From: Pseudomonas ovata
GTDB lineage: Bacteria; Pseudomonadota; Gammaproteobacteria; Pseudomonadales; Pseudomonadaceae
DNA: 64,000 nucleotides
Reading direction: 5' to 3'
Assembly: GCF_003131185.1 (NCBI RefSeq)
Contig: NZ_QFFU01000019.1
Location: 1 to 64,000, forward strand
Shown: piece by piece, positions 14,344 through 22,984 of the stretch
How the letters are laid out: every line of letters begins with the position of its first letter
How positions within the stretch are numbered: position 1 is the first letter of the stretch
The notes under the pieces: generated by a model
Told to the model about the DNA's origin: nothing
Databases searched by the model: none
What the model saw: the letters and a program-made list of their open reading frames with translations, nothing else
Translations under genes and position numbers: made by a program

Positions 14344-16566
14344 TCAGAGGGCGCGGACCCAGCTGACCGTAGTGGTGGATGAACTGGAGCCAGAACCCGA
14401 ACCGGAGCCGGAGTCTGTCCCGGTTGCAGGTGTAGTGCCGACAATACCTTGATCAGATGTCATGGCCGAGACATCGACCACGATACCGCCCGCGCTGATG
14501 GTTGTGCCGCTGATCCCGTTATTACCCGTCGACAGTCCGCCCCTGATCGTGGTGGTCGCTCCCGAGGTGTTGACCAGACCGCCGAGTATCACGTTGCCGT
14601 AGATATCCCAGCCGCTGGTGGAGAGCGCACCGTCGGCGGTAATGGCAATATTGCCGATCGGCAGGCCGGTGCGCAGGGCACCGCTGGCGTCGGTCCAGGT
14701 GGCCAGTGCCGTGGTGCTCTTGCACAGGTTGCCGGGGTAGAACGCGCCGCCACAGGTCTCGCTTGCACCGGAGAAGTTGGGGGCGTACAGCGGCGGGTGG
14801 CCGGAGCTGGTCAGGGTTACATTGCCAGTGCTCAGAACCGTATTGGTGAGTCGAGCGAGGGGCGAGCCGTCGAAGCTCATATTGCCCTCAAACCAGAGGA
14901 TGCCGCGCGGAAAGGCATTGATCCCGGTAAGCACCCAGCCGGTAGTGGGCGTGGCACTGGCGCCACAGCTGTTGTTGCCATAGTTACAAGCCATGAACGG
15001 GAGCGCGTCGAGGGTTCTCATGTCCGTGGTTTTCAGGTTGTACGGCCCGGGCGGCACGGCGGTGCCGTTGGCTTTCTTGACGTTCTGGATCCTCAGCATG
15101 GGCGTCGTGCCGTTGAAATAGAACACATAGTTAGCCTGGTCTTGCAGGCTGGTGACATTCACCGGGCTGATGGTCACGTCGCAATAGGGCACGCCAGGCA
15201 GGCCGGGTGACGCGTTAGGTACGCCAAAGGTCAGGTTGTTGATAGCATTGCCGGTATAAACGCCGCCGCTGTTGTTGAGCAGCACGCCGCTGATGCGGCT
15301 GGCGCTGCTGAAGGTCGGCGTGTTCCATTGCGTCACCGAGAGGTTGCCGCCGCCCTGGAACTGACCAATGTTGGCAGTCAGGATCGAGACGTTGCCATGC
15401 GCCTTGAGCAGCGAGTAGGTCGCACTCCAGCCGTCGAAGGTGATGTTGTTGGCCCAGAAGGTGGTGACCGTTGCCGTGCTGAATTTAACGTCGCCGCCAT
15501 ACACCGCGCTGAAGGTCGTGCTGATCGTGGCCGGCAGGGTGCCGGTGCCAGAGATGCGCTTGGCAGCACCGGTAGCCGTGGTGGTGATCACGTTATTGCT
15601 GACGGTGACCTTGGTCAGGTCCAGGGTGTAGACCGTGCCATCGGTCAAGGTGATCAGCGCGGTGCCTTCGGCGACCGGCGTGATGGTTTTGGCCGTATCG
15701 GTATTGAGCACCCCACCGATCAGCGCCGTGCCGATCTTGCTGCCGCCCGACAGCACGTTGGCGGTAAAGGCACCGGCCTTGATCGAGGCATAGCTGCCGC
15801 CCCCCTGGGAGATCTCCACCGTCTTGGCACCGACCGTCAGGTTATTGGGTGGCGAGCTGGAGCCCATCTTGAAGGTGCCCTCGGTGCGCAGAATGGCGTT
15901 ATCCGCAATGCCGCCGCCCGACAGGTCAATGCCTTCCTTGGCGCAGCCGGATACGCTCGCCCTGGCGCCGCTGGTGATTTTCAGGACACCGGCCACAGCG
16001 ATATACGCAAGGTTCGAGCCGCTGACGATCGACAGCGAGCCGCCGCTATAATTGAGACTGCCATTGAAGCTCAGGGCAGTGCTCAGGGTGGTGGCCACCT
16101 CGTTGGAGCCCGAGCCCGAATTGGTGGCGGTGCTCAGGGTATACACCGCTTGCAGGGTGGAGGTGGCTTTGGCCCGGGCATCACCGGCATTGCTTGAGCC
16201 TGTGATATTGACGGTAACCTGTGTGTCAGTGCTCACCGTTTCCTGGCAAACAAGCGTTGCCGAAATTTTGTCGCTGAACCTCAGTGCAGCGGAGGGCGTT
16301 CCGGCAGTTCCACATGTCGCAAGGGTGAGCGTTTTCTTTCCATCCAGATATTGCCGCACCAATTCCACACCTTCCCAGGCGCGCGACTCCGCTGGGACGC
16401 TGGCATGGCTGGCCATTTGTTGTTCTTGTGCGCTGTGGATGCCATACATCATGCCCATGGTGGTCGCAGTCAGGGCTGTGCCTGTGAGTAACATGACCAT
16501 GATCGTGGCCATGCCGCGCTGCCTTTGGGAGGCTGCAAGTAAAGGCAAGGGGCGAGGGGCAGGCAT
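14344..16566 (-). CDS. pilX: oversized PilX-like minor pilin (740 aa)
   Basis: The N-terminus has a prepilin-like leader ending QRG followed by MATIMVMLLTGTALTATTMG, the layout of PilX/GspK-type minor pilins that lack Glu at +5. Unlike ordinary PilX (about 170-200 residues), it continues for about 650 residues. These are Gly/Ser/Thr-rich beta segments (for example SGGSLSIVSGSNLAYIAVAG and LSTGNVTLTSSG) with an Asp-Ser-Gly-Ser low-complexity run before the C-terminal SWVRAL. That region resembles a beta-helical or adhesin-like domain and may sit at the pilus tip. It follows pilW by 15 bases and is last in the operon. No pilY1 is present. Confidence 0.75.
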   Translation of the reverse strand: MPAPRPLPLLAASQRQRGMATIMVMLLTGTALTATTMGMMYGIHSAQEQQMASHASVPAESRAWEGVELVRQYLDGKKTLTLATCGTAGTPSAALRFSDKISATLVCQETVSTDTQVTVNITGSSNAGDARAKATSTLQAVYTLSTATNSGSGSNEVATTLSTALSFNGSLNYSGGSLSIVSGSNLAYIAVAGVLKITSGARASVSGCAKEGIDLSGGGIADNAILRTEGTFKMGSSSPPNNLTVGAKTVEISQGGGSYASIKAGAFTANVLSGGSKIGTALIGGVLNTDTAKTITPVAEGTALITLTDGTVYTLDLTKVTVSNNVITTTATGAAKRISGTGTLPATISTTFSAVYGGDVKFSTATVTTFWANNITFDGWSATYSLLKAHGNVSILTANIGQFQGGGNLSVTQWNTPTFSSASRISGVLLNNSGGVYTGNAINNLTFGVPNASPGLPGVPYCDVTISPVNVTSLQDQANYVFYFNGTTPMLRIQNVKKANGTAVPPGPYNLKTTDMRTLDALPFMACNYGNNSCGASATPTTGWVLTGINAFPRGILWFEGNMSFDGSPLARLTNTVLSTGNVTLTSSGHPPLYAPNFSGASETCGGAFYPGNLCKSTTALATWTDASGALRTGLPIGNIAITADGALSTSGWDIYGNVILGGLVNTSGATTTIRGGLSTGNNGISGTTISAGGIVVDVSAMTSDQGIVGTTPATGTDSGSGSGSGSSSSTTTVSWVRAL

Positions 16567-16581
16567 GGTCCGGATCTCTGC

Positions 16582-17238
16582 TTAAGAGGCTATGTTGGGC
16601 AGGCAGACAGTGGCGTAGGGCGCTGTGTTGCTGGTGTCCACCGTGCTGGTCTGGGCCATGATGGATACCTGCAGCCGTTGGGGGGCGACAACTTTGCCAT
16701 AGGGCCAGCATGCGGCCTTGACGACTTTGAAGAAATCCATGGTCTGGCCACGCTCTATCAATGGCGTGGCTGTCCAGCCGGTGCTCTGGTTGAGCGAAGT
16801 GCAGGTGCTGGTTTGCAGACGTACAAGGCGTATGGGAGGAGGGTCGTAGCGGCGGTCCTCCTCAGCCAGCAGACCCGCACATTGGTAGCTGGCCGACGTC
16901 GCAGTGCGGTACATCCACACTAGAGCATTGCCGGTCTGTTCTGTGCTGAATGACGTGACTCCGGTGCCTGATAATGTGCCGTTGGTGAGCGCTGCGCTTT
17001 TCAGCAACTTGATCGCGCTGGTTGCCGGAGGCACCCGGAACCCGGCATTGCTCAACTCGTCCTGAACGGTCAAGAGTGCAGCGGCGATCTGGCCATCCTG
17101 CCGGGCGCTTTGCATCGAATCGACCGAAACGCTGACCATGTTCCTGTACAGCGTCAGCATGGCCAGGATGCTGATCAGTGACAGCGCCATGCCGACCATC
17201 AGGCTGATCAGGTTGAAGCCGCGCTGGGTGTCTTTCAC
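16582..17238 (-). CDS. pilW: type IV pilus minor pilin PilW-like
   Basis: The 218-residue protein has a class III-like leader MKDTQRG and the mature start FNLISLMVGMALSLISILAM. That is the N-terminal membrane helix of PilW/GspJ, but with Ser instead of Glu at +5. The globular part shows the QDELSNAGFRVP motif common in PilW. Its ATG overlaps the pilV stop as ATGA. Together with PilV and PilX it should prime pilus assembly at the tip. Confidence 0.8.
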   Translation of the reverse strand: MKDTQRGFNLISLMVGMALSLISILAMLTLYRNMVSVSVDSMQSARQDGQIAAALLTVQDELSNAGFRVPPATSAIKLLKSAALTNGTLSGTGVTSFSTEQTGNALVWMYRTATSASYQCAGLLAEEDRRYDPPPIRLVRLQTSTCTSLNQSTGWTATPLIERGQTMDFFKVVKAACWPYGKVVAPQRLQVSIMAQTSTVDTSNTAPYATVCLPNIAS

Positions 17239-17648
17239 GTCTCGTCACCCACCCGGATGATGCCTCCGAACAAGGTGCTCTCGCTGCTGCGGGTAGTCAG
17301 TACCACGGTCCCCAGGTTGTCTGACGGCGTAATGGTGATTCCGTCAACGGTAATGGGAGTGGCTGCCGCGCAGGTGGCGGTCAGATTGATCGCGGTGGTC
17401 TGGGTGGGCAGGGTGATCCTGGCCAGCGAACTGTTGGTGCACAACGCCTTGCCATACCGCGCAATCAGATCACGCATCTGGCTGACCGCCAGGTTCTGCA
17501 CCTTCATGTCGCGCTGGCTGACTGCTGCGCGCGACGAGGCGTAGGTCATGCCCAGGCCGATGATCGACATCAGCACGATGCCGATCAGGGACTCAAGGAG
17601 GATATCGCCACGTTGACGCCGTGGGCCTGGCTTAAATGATCTCGACAT
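17235..17648 (-). CDS. pilV: type IV pilus minor pilin PilV-like
   Basis: This 137-residue prepilin has the leader RRQRG and mature start DILLESLIGIVLMSIIGLGM, keeping Glu at +5. The C-terminal part holds two cysteines likely to form a disulfide. The start is uncertain: the ATG at 17648 is preferred over a GTG at 17663, and both overlap the fimT 3' end. It is the third gene of the operon and is coupled to pilW. Confidence 0.78.
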   Translation of the reverse strand: MSRSFKPGPRRQRGDILLESLIGIVLMSIIGLGMTYASSRAAVSQRDMKVQNLAVSQMRDLIARYGKALCTNSSLARITLPTQTTAINLTATCAAATPITVDGITITPSDNLGTVVLTTRSSESTLFGGIIRVGDET

Positions 17649-18102
17649 CGACTGCGCTCTCACTGCCGACCGTCACACTGATAGTGCTCGTGGTACAGGA
17701 GGCGCTGCCGTTCACTGGCAGGCCCCGGCTATTGAAGGCAACGCAAGAGATGTCCGTACCGCCTGCCTGAAACGTGGCTGCGCCGGGCAGGGTGGTCTGC
17801 CACAGGATATTGCTGGTCGAGGCGCAGTTGATACTGGCCTGGTCCGCCACGCTGTACAGCTTGAGCACCTGCCCTGAACGGCACAGTGCCGCCGCCGGCC
17901 AGCTGTTCAGCGCGCCGCCCGGATTGCGCAGGGCCGTGGCCTTGGCGCGGCTGATGCCTTGCTTGAGCAGGCCGGCGGCGTCACGTTGCTGGGCGCTGTC
18001 GACCCACGACGTGGTCAGTTGCGCGCCCATCGTCACCAGGAAGCTGAAGATGGCAAGGGTGATCATCAGTTCGATCAGGGTAAAACCACGGTTGCGCTTC
18101 AT
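17632..18102 (-). CDS. fimT: FimT/GspH-type minor pilin
   Basis: This 156-residue prepilin starts MKRNRG, then FTLIELMITLAIFSFLVTMG, a canonical class III signal with Glu at +5. The C-terminal half (about 45-155) fits the GspH/FimT domain: KATALRNPGG, then a stretch ending CVAFNSRGLPVNGSASC with a disulfide pair. FimT can bind DNA in natural transformation, but this is not provable here. Its start overlaps the pilE stop by one base (TGATG). Confidence 0.82.
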   Translation of the reverse strand: MKRNRGFTLIELMITLAIFSFLVTMGAQLTTSWVDSAQQRDAAGLLKQGISRAKATALRNPGGALNSWPAAALCRSGQVLKLYSVADQASINCASTSNILWQTTLPGAATFQAGGTDISCVAFNSRGLPVNGSASCTTSTISVTVGSESAVDVEII

Positions 18103-18560
18103 CACAGCCAGCTCGATCCGTAGCCGGTGCAACTGCCCAGCGCCCGCACGTTGTCCTGGGTCAGCGTGATGCTGCAGCCATTGACCTTGCCGCTGGTGCC
18201 CAGTGCCTCGACCTTGTAGGTGGTGGCACTCGCGGTCACGATCTTGTACACGAACGAATCGCCCTGGCTGGGTTGCCAGCCGGCAGCGGTGCAGGTGGTG
18301 GTGCCGGTGGCGGCCACGCAGCGGGTTTCGGCGGTGGTCGTGGTGGTCGTGGTCGGGTACTTCAGTTGCTTCTGGTAGAAGTTTTCCATGACCAGGCTCA
18401 GCGCGACCAGGTCGGACTGCGCGCCCTTGAGCTTGCTCTTGGTCACGTAGCTTTCGTAGGAGGGGAAGGCGATCCCGGCCAGGATGCCAACAATCGCAAT
18501 GGTGACCAGCAATTCGACAAGGGTAAAACCACGAGTTTGGCTGCTGCGCGTAGCACACAT
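18102..18560 (-). CDS. pilE: type IV minor pilin PilE-like
   Basis: This 152-residue prepilin reads QTRG then FTLVELLVTIAIVGILAGIA, a strong class III leader with Glu at +5. After the N-terminal helix come FPSYESYVTKSKLKGAQSDL and VMENFYQKQLKYP, typical of PilE. A run of seven Thr residues and two Cys pairs follow. It is the first gene of the minor-pilin operon. A TTG at 18581 would add seven residues, but the ATG at 18560 gives the usual short leader. Confidence 0.82.
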   Translation of the reverse strand: MCATRSSQTRGFTLVELLVTIAIVGILAGIAFPSYESYVTKSKLKGAQSDLVALSLVMENFYQKQLKYPTTTTTTTAETRCVAATGTTTCTAAGWQPSQGDSFVYKIVTASATTYKVEALGTSGKVNGCSITLTQDNVRALGSCTGYGSSWL

Positions 18561-18581
18561 ATCGAAAACCGCAATGAACAA

Positions 18582-18985
18582 AAGTATTAATGCGATAGTA
18601 CTATGCCATCAAACCGTTCGGAACCCGGCGATGAACTTTTAAAGGGTTTTCCGATCGTTGGCGGTTGCCGTGTCAGGGCTTGCTGCGCTTGCCGCCGAGC
18701 GTTGTGGGGCGGGGGCAGGGGCGACTGTTTGGTGTCGTGATCGTAGCGTGTTGCAATACTATGAAAACGTGAAAAACAAACTGTTGATTCATATCAGTTT
18801 TATGCAAGCGTCATGATATACGCCTCATTGCCCCTCTGGATTGACCAATAAAGGTTTATTGAAACGTTTGATTTAGTGCGCGGTGGTGTAGGGGCGCTGC
18901 GTTATAGAGGTCGGTATTGGGCAAAAGACAGTGCGACCCTGGGCGGGTCGCACCTTGAACGGATCGGGCGGGCCGATCAGCCTGG
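18582..18985. other. intergenic region: pilE upstream DNA and nhaA terminator
   Basis: No gene is seen in this 404-bp gap. It is more AT-rich than its surroundings around 18760-18880 and probably holds the pilin operon promoter. The nhaA terminator is at 18931-18953. Confidence 0.45.
18931..18953 (-). terminator. terminator downstream of nhaA
   Basis: A perfect nine-base stem (gtgcgaccc/gggtcgcac) with a five-base loop is followed on the minus strand by tgtcttttg. It lies 33 bases past the nhaA stop. Confidence 0.7.
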
Positions 18986-20185
18986 TTATTTCTGACGAGC
19001 GGCCTTGAGCAGGATCAGCACGCCGAGAATGGCCGAAATCACAGAGCCCAGCAGCACGCCGACTTTCACTTCATCGACCAGGTGCGCCGAGTTCACGAAG
19101 GCCAGGGCACCGATGAACAGGCTCATGGTAAAGCCGATGCCGCACAACAGCGCCACGCCATACAACTGGCTCCAGTTGGCGCCTTCAGGCAGCCTGGCCA
19201 TGCCGATGCGGATGGCCAGCGCCGAAAAGCCGAATACGCCCAGCTGTTTGCCCAGCACCAGCCCCAGCGCGACGCCCAGCGGTACCGGGTCGACCAGGTT
19301 GTCAGGCGTGATGCCTGCCAGCGAGACGCCGGCGTTGGCAAAACCGAAGATCGGCACGATGGCAAACGCGACCCAGGGATGCAGCTTGCCTTCCATCTTG
19401 AGCAGCGGCGACTGACGCTCGTTTTCCGGGTTGCCCATCGGAATGCACAGGGCCAGGATCACACCGGCCAGCGTGGCATGGATGCCCGATTGCAGCATCA
19501 GGAACCACAACAGCGCACCGGCCAGCAGGTAGGGAATCAGGCTTTTGACGCCAAAGCGGTTCAGCGCCACCAGGGCCACGATCACGCCCAGCGAGGCCAG
19601 CAGCATGTTGATCGACAAGTCGCTGGTGTAGAACAGGGCAATGATGATGACCGCGCCCAGGTCATCGAGAATGGCCAGGGCCGACAGAAAGACCTTCAAC
19701 GACACAGGCACGCGCTTGCCCAGCAGCGACAGCACGCCCAGCGCAAAGGCGATGTCGGTGGCTGCCGGAATGGCCCAGCCGCCCAGCGTTTGTGCATTGC
19801 CCCAGTTGACGGCGATGTAGATCAGCGCCGGCATGATCATGCCGCCCAGCGCCGCCAGGCCCGGCAGGGCCCGGTCGCCCCAGCTGGCCAGTTGGCCGAC
19901 CAGCATTTCACGCTTGATCTCCAGGCCCACCAATAGGAAAAAGATTGCCATCAGGCCGTCATTGATCCAGTGCGAGATCGACAGCCCCGCCACGTAGGTA
20001 TGCAGGGTCGAGAAGTAGGCAGCCGATAACGGCGAGTTGGCCACGATCAGCGCCGCCAGGGCGGCCGCCATCAGAATCAGGCCGCCAGCCGACTCGGCTG
20101 CGAAAAACCGTGAAAGAAAAGCCATGGCAGAAGGCGAGGGGGTGGTGCTTGAGGTTTTGTCGAGGCGTACAGGGTCCAGACTCAT
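18986..20185 (-). CDS. nhaA: Na+/H+ antiporter NhaA
   Basis: This 399-residue inner-membrane protein of the NhaA family exports Na+ in exchange for two H+. The ion-binding Asp pair appears in ALAILDDLGAVIII (about residue 170), with flanking signature AIPAATDIAFALGVLSLLG and GLEIKREMLVG. About twelve membrane helices are present and length is normal. The ATG at 20185 is used; an earlier frame start at 20206 lacks family similarity. It stands as a single gene with its own terminator. Confidence 0.95.
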   Translation of the reverse strand: MSLDPVRLDKTSSTTPSPSAMAFLSRFFAAESAGGLILMAAALAALIVANSPLSAAYFSTLHTYVAGLSISHWINDGLMAIFFLLVGLEIKREMLVGQLASWGDRALPGLAALGGMIMPALIYIAVNWGNAQTLGGWAIPAATDIAFALGVLSLLGKRVPVSLKVFLSALAILDDLGAVIIIALFYTSDLSINMLLASLGVIVALVALNRFGVKSLIPYLLAGALLWFLMLQSGIHATLAGVILALCIPMGNPENERQSPLLKMEGKLHPWVAFAIVPIFGFANAGVSLAGITPDNLVDPVPLGVALGLVLGKQLGVFGFSALAIRIGMARLPEGANWSQLYGVALLCGIGFTMSLFIGALAFVNSAHLVDEVKVGVLLGSVISAILGVLILLKAARQK

Positions 20186-20397
20186 AGGCACGAGGGCTCC
20201 GCACAAGCGGCCCGACCCGTGCTGAATTTAACCTGCCCTGCCGCATCATGCGGTGACACCCAAGGCCGCATTTTACACAGGCAAGGCCGGGTGGCTAGAG
20301 CAAAATGATGGCATTCGGATCAACGTTTGCCGGCTTGCTGCCAGCGCCTCGTTTTTGTGACGCTGCACGGCTGAATTTGTGCGCTGTGGAGGTCGAA

Positions 20398-20805
20398 TCA
20401 CCCCGCGAGCCGGTCGAGAAACGCTGAGAAGTCATGGGCGACCTCATGGTAGTGCTCGGTGTCCATGATCCATAAGCCGATCTTGCCGTGATCAGGACCG
20501 TCCAGCGATAACAGGAAATAATTGCCGCCTTCGTCAAAGGCAAAAGGCATTTTTCCGGCCAGCGCCGGGACGTCTTCCACAAGTTCTCTGTAGGCCTGCT
20601 CCATCGGCACCCGTCCATGCTTGATGGGGACGAAACCGGCCAGCAACAGATCGTTGCCGTTCAGGGCGTCGTCGATATAGCCGCCATTGGTGGCCAGATA
20701 GAAATCACGGAAGGCCTGTGGAAAACCAACATCGAGGGCCTGCTCAAAACGGTTGATATCCGCCGCTGACAGGCTGGGTGCAGACTCGATCAAGTAGGGC
20801 AACAT
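20398..20805 (-). CDS. SMI1/KNR4 (SUKH) family immunity-like protein
   Basis: This 135-residue protein has the SUKH pattern: start MLPYLIESAPSLSAADINRFEQAL, then PQAFRDFYLATNGG, FAFDEGGNYFLLSL and the terminal FSAFLDRLAG. SUKH proteins are common immunity proteins against polymorphic or contact-dependent nuclease toxins, though some have other roles. No toxin gene is adjacent. It follows the Imm22-like gene by 36 bases on the same strand, so the two are probably co-transcribed. Confidence 0.8.
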   Translation of the reverse strand: MLPYLIESAPSLSAADINRFEQALDVGFPQAFRDFYLATNGGYIDDALNGNDLLLAGFVPIKHGRVPMEQAYRELVEDVPALAGKMPFAFDEGGNYFLLSLDGPDHGKIGLWIMDTEHYHEVAHDFSAFLDRLAG

Positions 20806-20840
20806 GATGTTTTCCTGTCGGGCTCATGGGGGGACGAGAT

Positions 20841-21251
20841 CTAGTTACCTTCAAACAGACCGATATAAGCCAGGCCGTTATAGCGGGTCTTGAGGGGGCG
20901 CGAGATAACGGTGGCGCCATCGCAATACCAGAACAGGGCGTTGGCCTTGTCGATGCCCAGCTCCGTACATTTCGCTTTGACACGATCCTGCTCGCGGGAG
21001 TCGACAGGCGCCTGCCGGAGCAGGTCGTCCAGCGTCATCAACGTTTCAGCTCGGGGCACGATGCCGATGAAATCTTCGTCGTACCACCTTATGCCGATGT
21101 CCTTGCAGAACCCACACACCCGGTAGGCCGGCTCATCCAGTTCGGCGTTGTAGTCCAGTTCAAAGTAACGCTGGTACTCCGGTTCAGGGGCCAGGTTTGT
21201 GCCGATCCAGAGATGGACCTTGTCGTAGCGCGCTATATCGTAGGGGTCCAT
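20841..21251 (-). CDS. Imm22 (DUF4284) family immunity-like protein
   Basis: The 136-residue product fits Imm22: DKVHLWIGTN, then EYQRYFELDYN, VCGFCKDIGIRWYDEDFIG, ending WYCDGATV and LAYIGLFEGN. The start at 21251 is chosen because AAGGA lies seven bases ahead and the domain begins about ten residues later. An in-frame ATG at 21365 would add 38 residues without domain similarity. Imm22 proteins usually protect against secreted polymorphic toxins. With the SUKH gene it forms a toxin-less immunity pair. Confidence 0.72.
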   Translation of the reverse strand: MDPYDIARYDKVHLWIGTNLAPEPEYQRYFELDYNAELDEPAYRVCGFCKDIGIRWYDEDFIGIVPRAETLMTLDDLLRQAPVDSREQDRVKAKCTELGIDKANALFWYCDGATVISRPLKTRYNGLAYIGLFEGN

Positions 21252-21452
21252 TGGCAAATCCTTGAGGTGCCGGTCAGTGGCATGATCAGACAGTGTTTCG
21301 GGTGTGAAAATCAGGGCGGCTTTTCTTTCAGGTAAACCCTGCACCTGGCGTGTCGCAGTCTTCATGACCTTCCCAAGATAAACGTCCTTGACCGTCCATG
21401 ACCACCGGATTAGTCACACGCCCCGGTTGCAATTGATCCATCGCTTGAACAC

Positions 21453-21474
21453 AATGCGACTTATTATCATTTGC
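21453..21474 (+). promoter_or_regulatory. Fur box upstream of ECF sigma gene
   Basis: The AT-rich sequence around 21453-21474 (core cttattatcatttgc) has the shape of Fur boxes before Pseudomonas fecI-like genes. It lies about 21 bases upstream of the sigma-factor ATG and predicts expression under iron limitation. Confidence 0.65.
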
Positions 21475-21494
21475 GTACCGCCGGGGCGCGCCTC

Positions 21495-21995
21495 ATGCCT
21501 TCTCATCATCAGGGCCTGCAAACGCTCTACACCGATCATCACCGCTGGCTGCATGCCTGGCTGCGCAGCCGGTTGGGCAATGCCGCCGACGCGGCGGACC
21601 TGGTGCAAGACACCTTCATGCGCCTGCTCAGCCGGCACGAACGGCTGGAATTGAAAGCCCCGCGGGCCTTTCTGCGAACGGTCGCCAAGGGCCTGGTGAT
21701 CGACCATTGGCGCCGTGAGGAAATCGAGCGCGCGTATCTGGAAGCCCTGGCGCTGCGCCCGGAGCTTGAGTCGCCGTCTCCGGAGTCACGCGAACTGGTG
21801 TTCGAACTGCTCGAAAGCATTGCGCGCATGCTCGATGGCTTGAAACCCAGGGTCAGGCGCGCGTTTCTATTGGCTCAGTGCGAAGGCATGCCTCATCAGC
21901 AGATCGCCGCGCAGATGGGCATTTCGCTGCGCTCCGTAGAGCGTTACGTCGCCGATGGGCTTTATCACTGTTACCAGTTGCGATACGGCGCTTGA
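21495..21995 (+). CDS. FecI-type ECF sigma factor
   Basis: This 166-residue iron-starvation sigma factor has region 2 at about residues 10-75 (LYTDHHRWLHAWLRSRLGN to DLVQDTFMRLL and RTVAKGLVIDHWRR). Region 4 lies at about 110-160 (GLKPRVRRAF, PHQQIAAQMGISLRSVERYV). It directs transcription of its cognate TonB receptor when released by the FecR-like protein. The gene overlaps that regulator's TTG start (TTGA). A Fur box upstream supports iron control. Confidence 0.9.
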   Translation: MPSHHQGLQTLYTDHHRWLHAWLRSRLGNAADAADLVQDTFMRLLSRHERLELKAPRAFLRTVAKGLVIDHWRREEIERAYLEALALRPELESPSPESRELVFELLESIARMLDGLKPRVRRAFLLAQCEGMPHQQIAAQMGISLRSVERYVADGLYHCYQLRYGA

Positions 21996-22975
21996 ACCCG
22001 GTTTGCTCCCCGGATCAGCCTTCCCGGCAGATCGTCAGGCAGGCCATCGAGTGGTCATTGCGTTTGCAAGCGCATTCGTCCGATGCCTCTGTGCATGAGC
22101 AGTGCGCACGCTGGCGCGCGCAGAACCCCGAGCATGAGTGTGCATGGCAGCGCATCCAGGCGCTCAACAGCGAACTGAGCACCCAGTTCAAGGCGCTGCC
22201 TGTTTCGACGGCGGCCTTCGAGGCGCTGGAGCAGGGCACACAACGGCTCAGTCGCCGACGCGCCTTGACGCTGTTGTCCGGTACGGCGGTGCTCGGGGCC
22301 GGGGCGTGGCTCGCTCGCGACCTGAGACCGGTGCAGCAGTGGCGCGCCGATTACGCCACCGGGTTCGGGCAACTGGGCCGCTTTCAACTGGCCGATGGTA
22401 CGCAGTTGCGGCTCAATACCGACAGCGCGGTGGATCAGGATTTCAGCGCCGGGCAGGCGCTGATCCGCCTTGTGCGCGGCGAGATGCTGGTGACCACGCC
22501 TTCGCCGCCTGCCGGGCAGCGACCGCTGCAGGTGCGCAGCCGCCACGCGCTGTTTGAAACCCTGGGCGGCGGTTTTGTCGTGCGCCAGGACGACGACATG
22601 ACCCGGCTCAGTGTCAGCACAGGCCAGGTGCTGATCCGGTTGCCCGGTGCCAGCCCGGTCGAGGTTCGCGCCGACCAACAGTATGTGGTCAGCGCCACCC
22701 GGGCGACCCTGGTGCCGCAGCCTGAAATGGACGCCGAGGCCTGGCTGGAGAGATTGATCGTGACGCGTGACATGCGCCTCAGGACGTTTCTGGCGGAGGT
22801 GGGGCGCTACCGGCGAGGCTTCCTGGGTTGCACGGACGACATCGCCGATTTGCGGTTGTCCGGGGTCTTTCGCCTCGAAGACACGGACAGACTGCTGGCG
22901 GTACTGGCGCAAACGCTGCCGGTGCAGGTGAACTACCGCACGCCCTGGTGGGTGACGCTGAGAGGCCAGGTGTGA
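21992..22975 (+). CDS. FecR-type anti-sigma factor / transmembrane signal transducer
   Basis: The 327-residue protein has an N-terminal DUF4880 cytoplasmic sigma-binding part (SRQIVRQAIEWSLRLQ, about 10-80), one membrane segment (RRRALTLLSGTAVLGAGAWL, about 88-107), the FecR domain (about 115-210) and a C-terminal STN-like lobe (RLSGVFRLEDTDRLLAVLAQ). It relays occupancy of the TonB-dependent transducer to the sigma factor. The start is a TTG at 21992 whose TTGA overlaps the sigma stop, so translation is coupled. No better ATG exists in frame. Confidence 0.85.
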   Translation: MNPVCSPDQPSRQIVRQAIEWSLRLQAHSSDASVHEQCARWRAQNPEHECAWQRIQALNSELSTQFKALPVSTAAFEALEQGTQRLSRRRALTLLSGTAVLGAGAWLARDLRPVQQWRADYATGFGQLGRFQLADGTQLRLNTDSAVDQDFSAGQALIRLVRGEMLVTTPSPPAGQRPLQVRSRHALFETLGGGFVVRQDDDMTRLSVSTGQVLIRLPGASPVEVRADQQYVVSATRATLVPQPEMDAEAWLERLIVTRDMRLRTFLAEVGRYRRGFLGCTDDIADLRLSGVFRLEDTDRLLAVLAQTLPVQVNYRTPWWVTLRGQV

Positions 22976-22984
22976 TTTGGAGGA

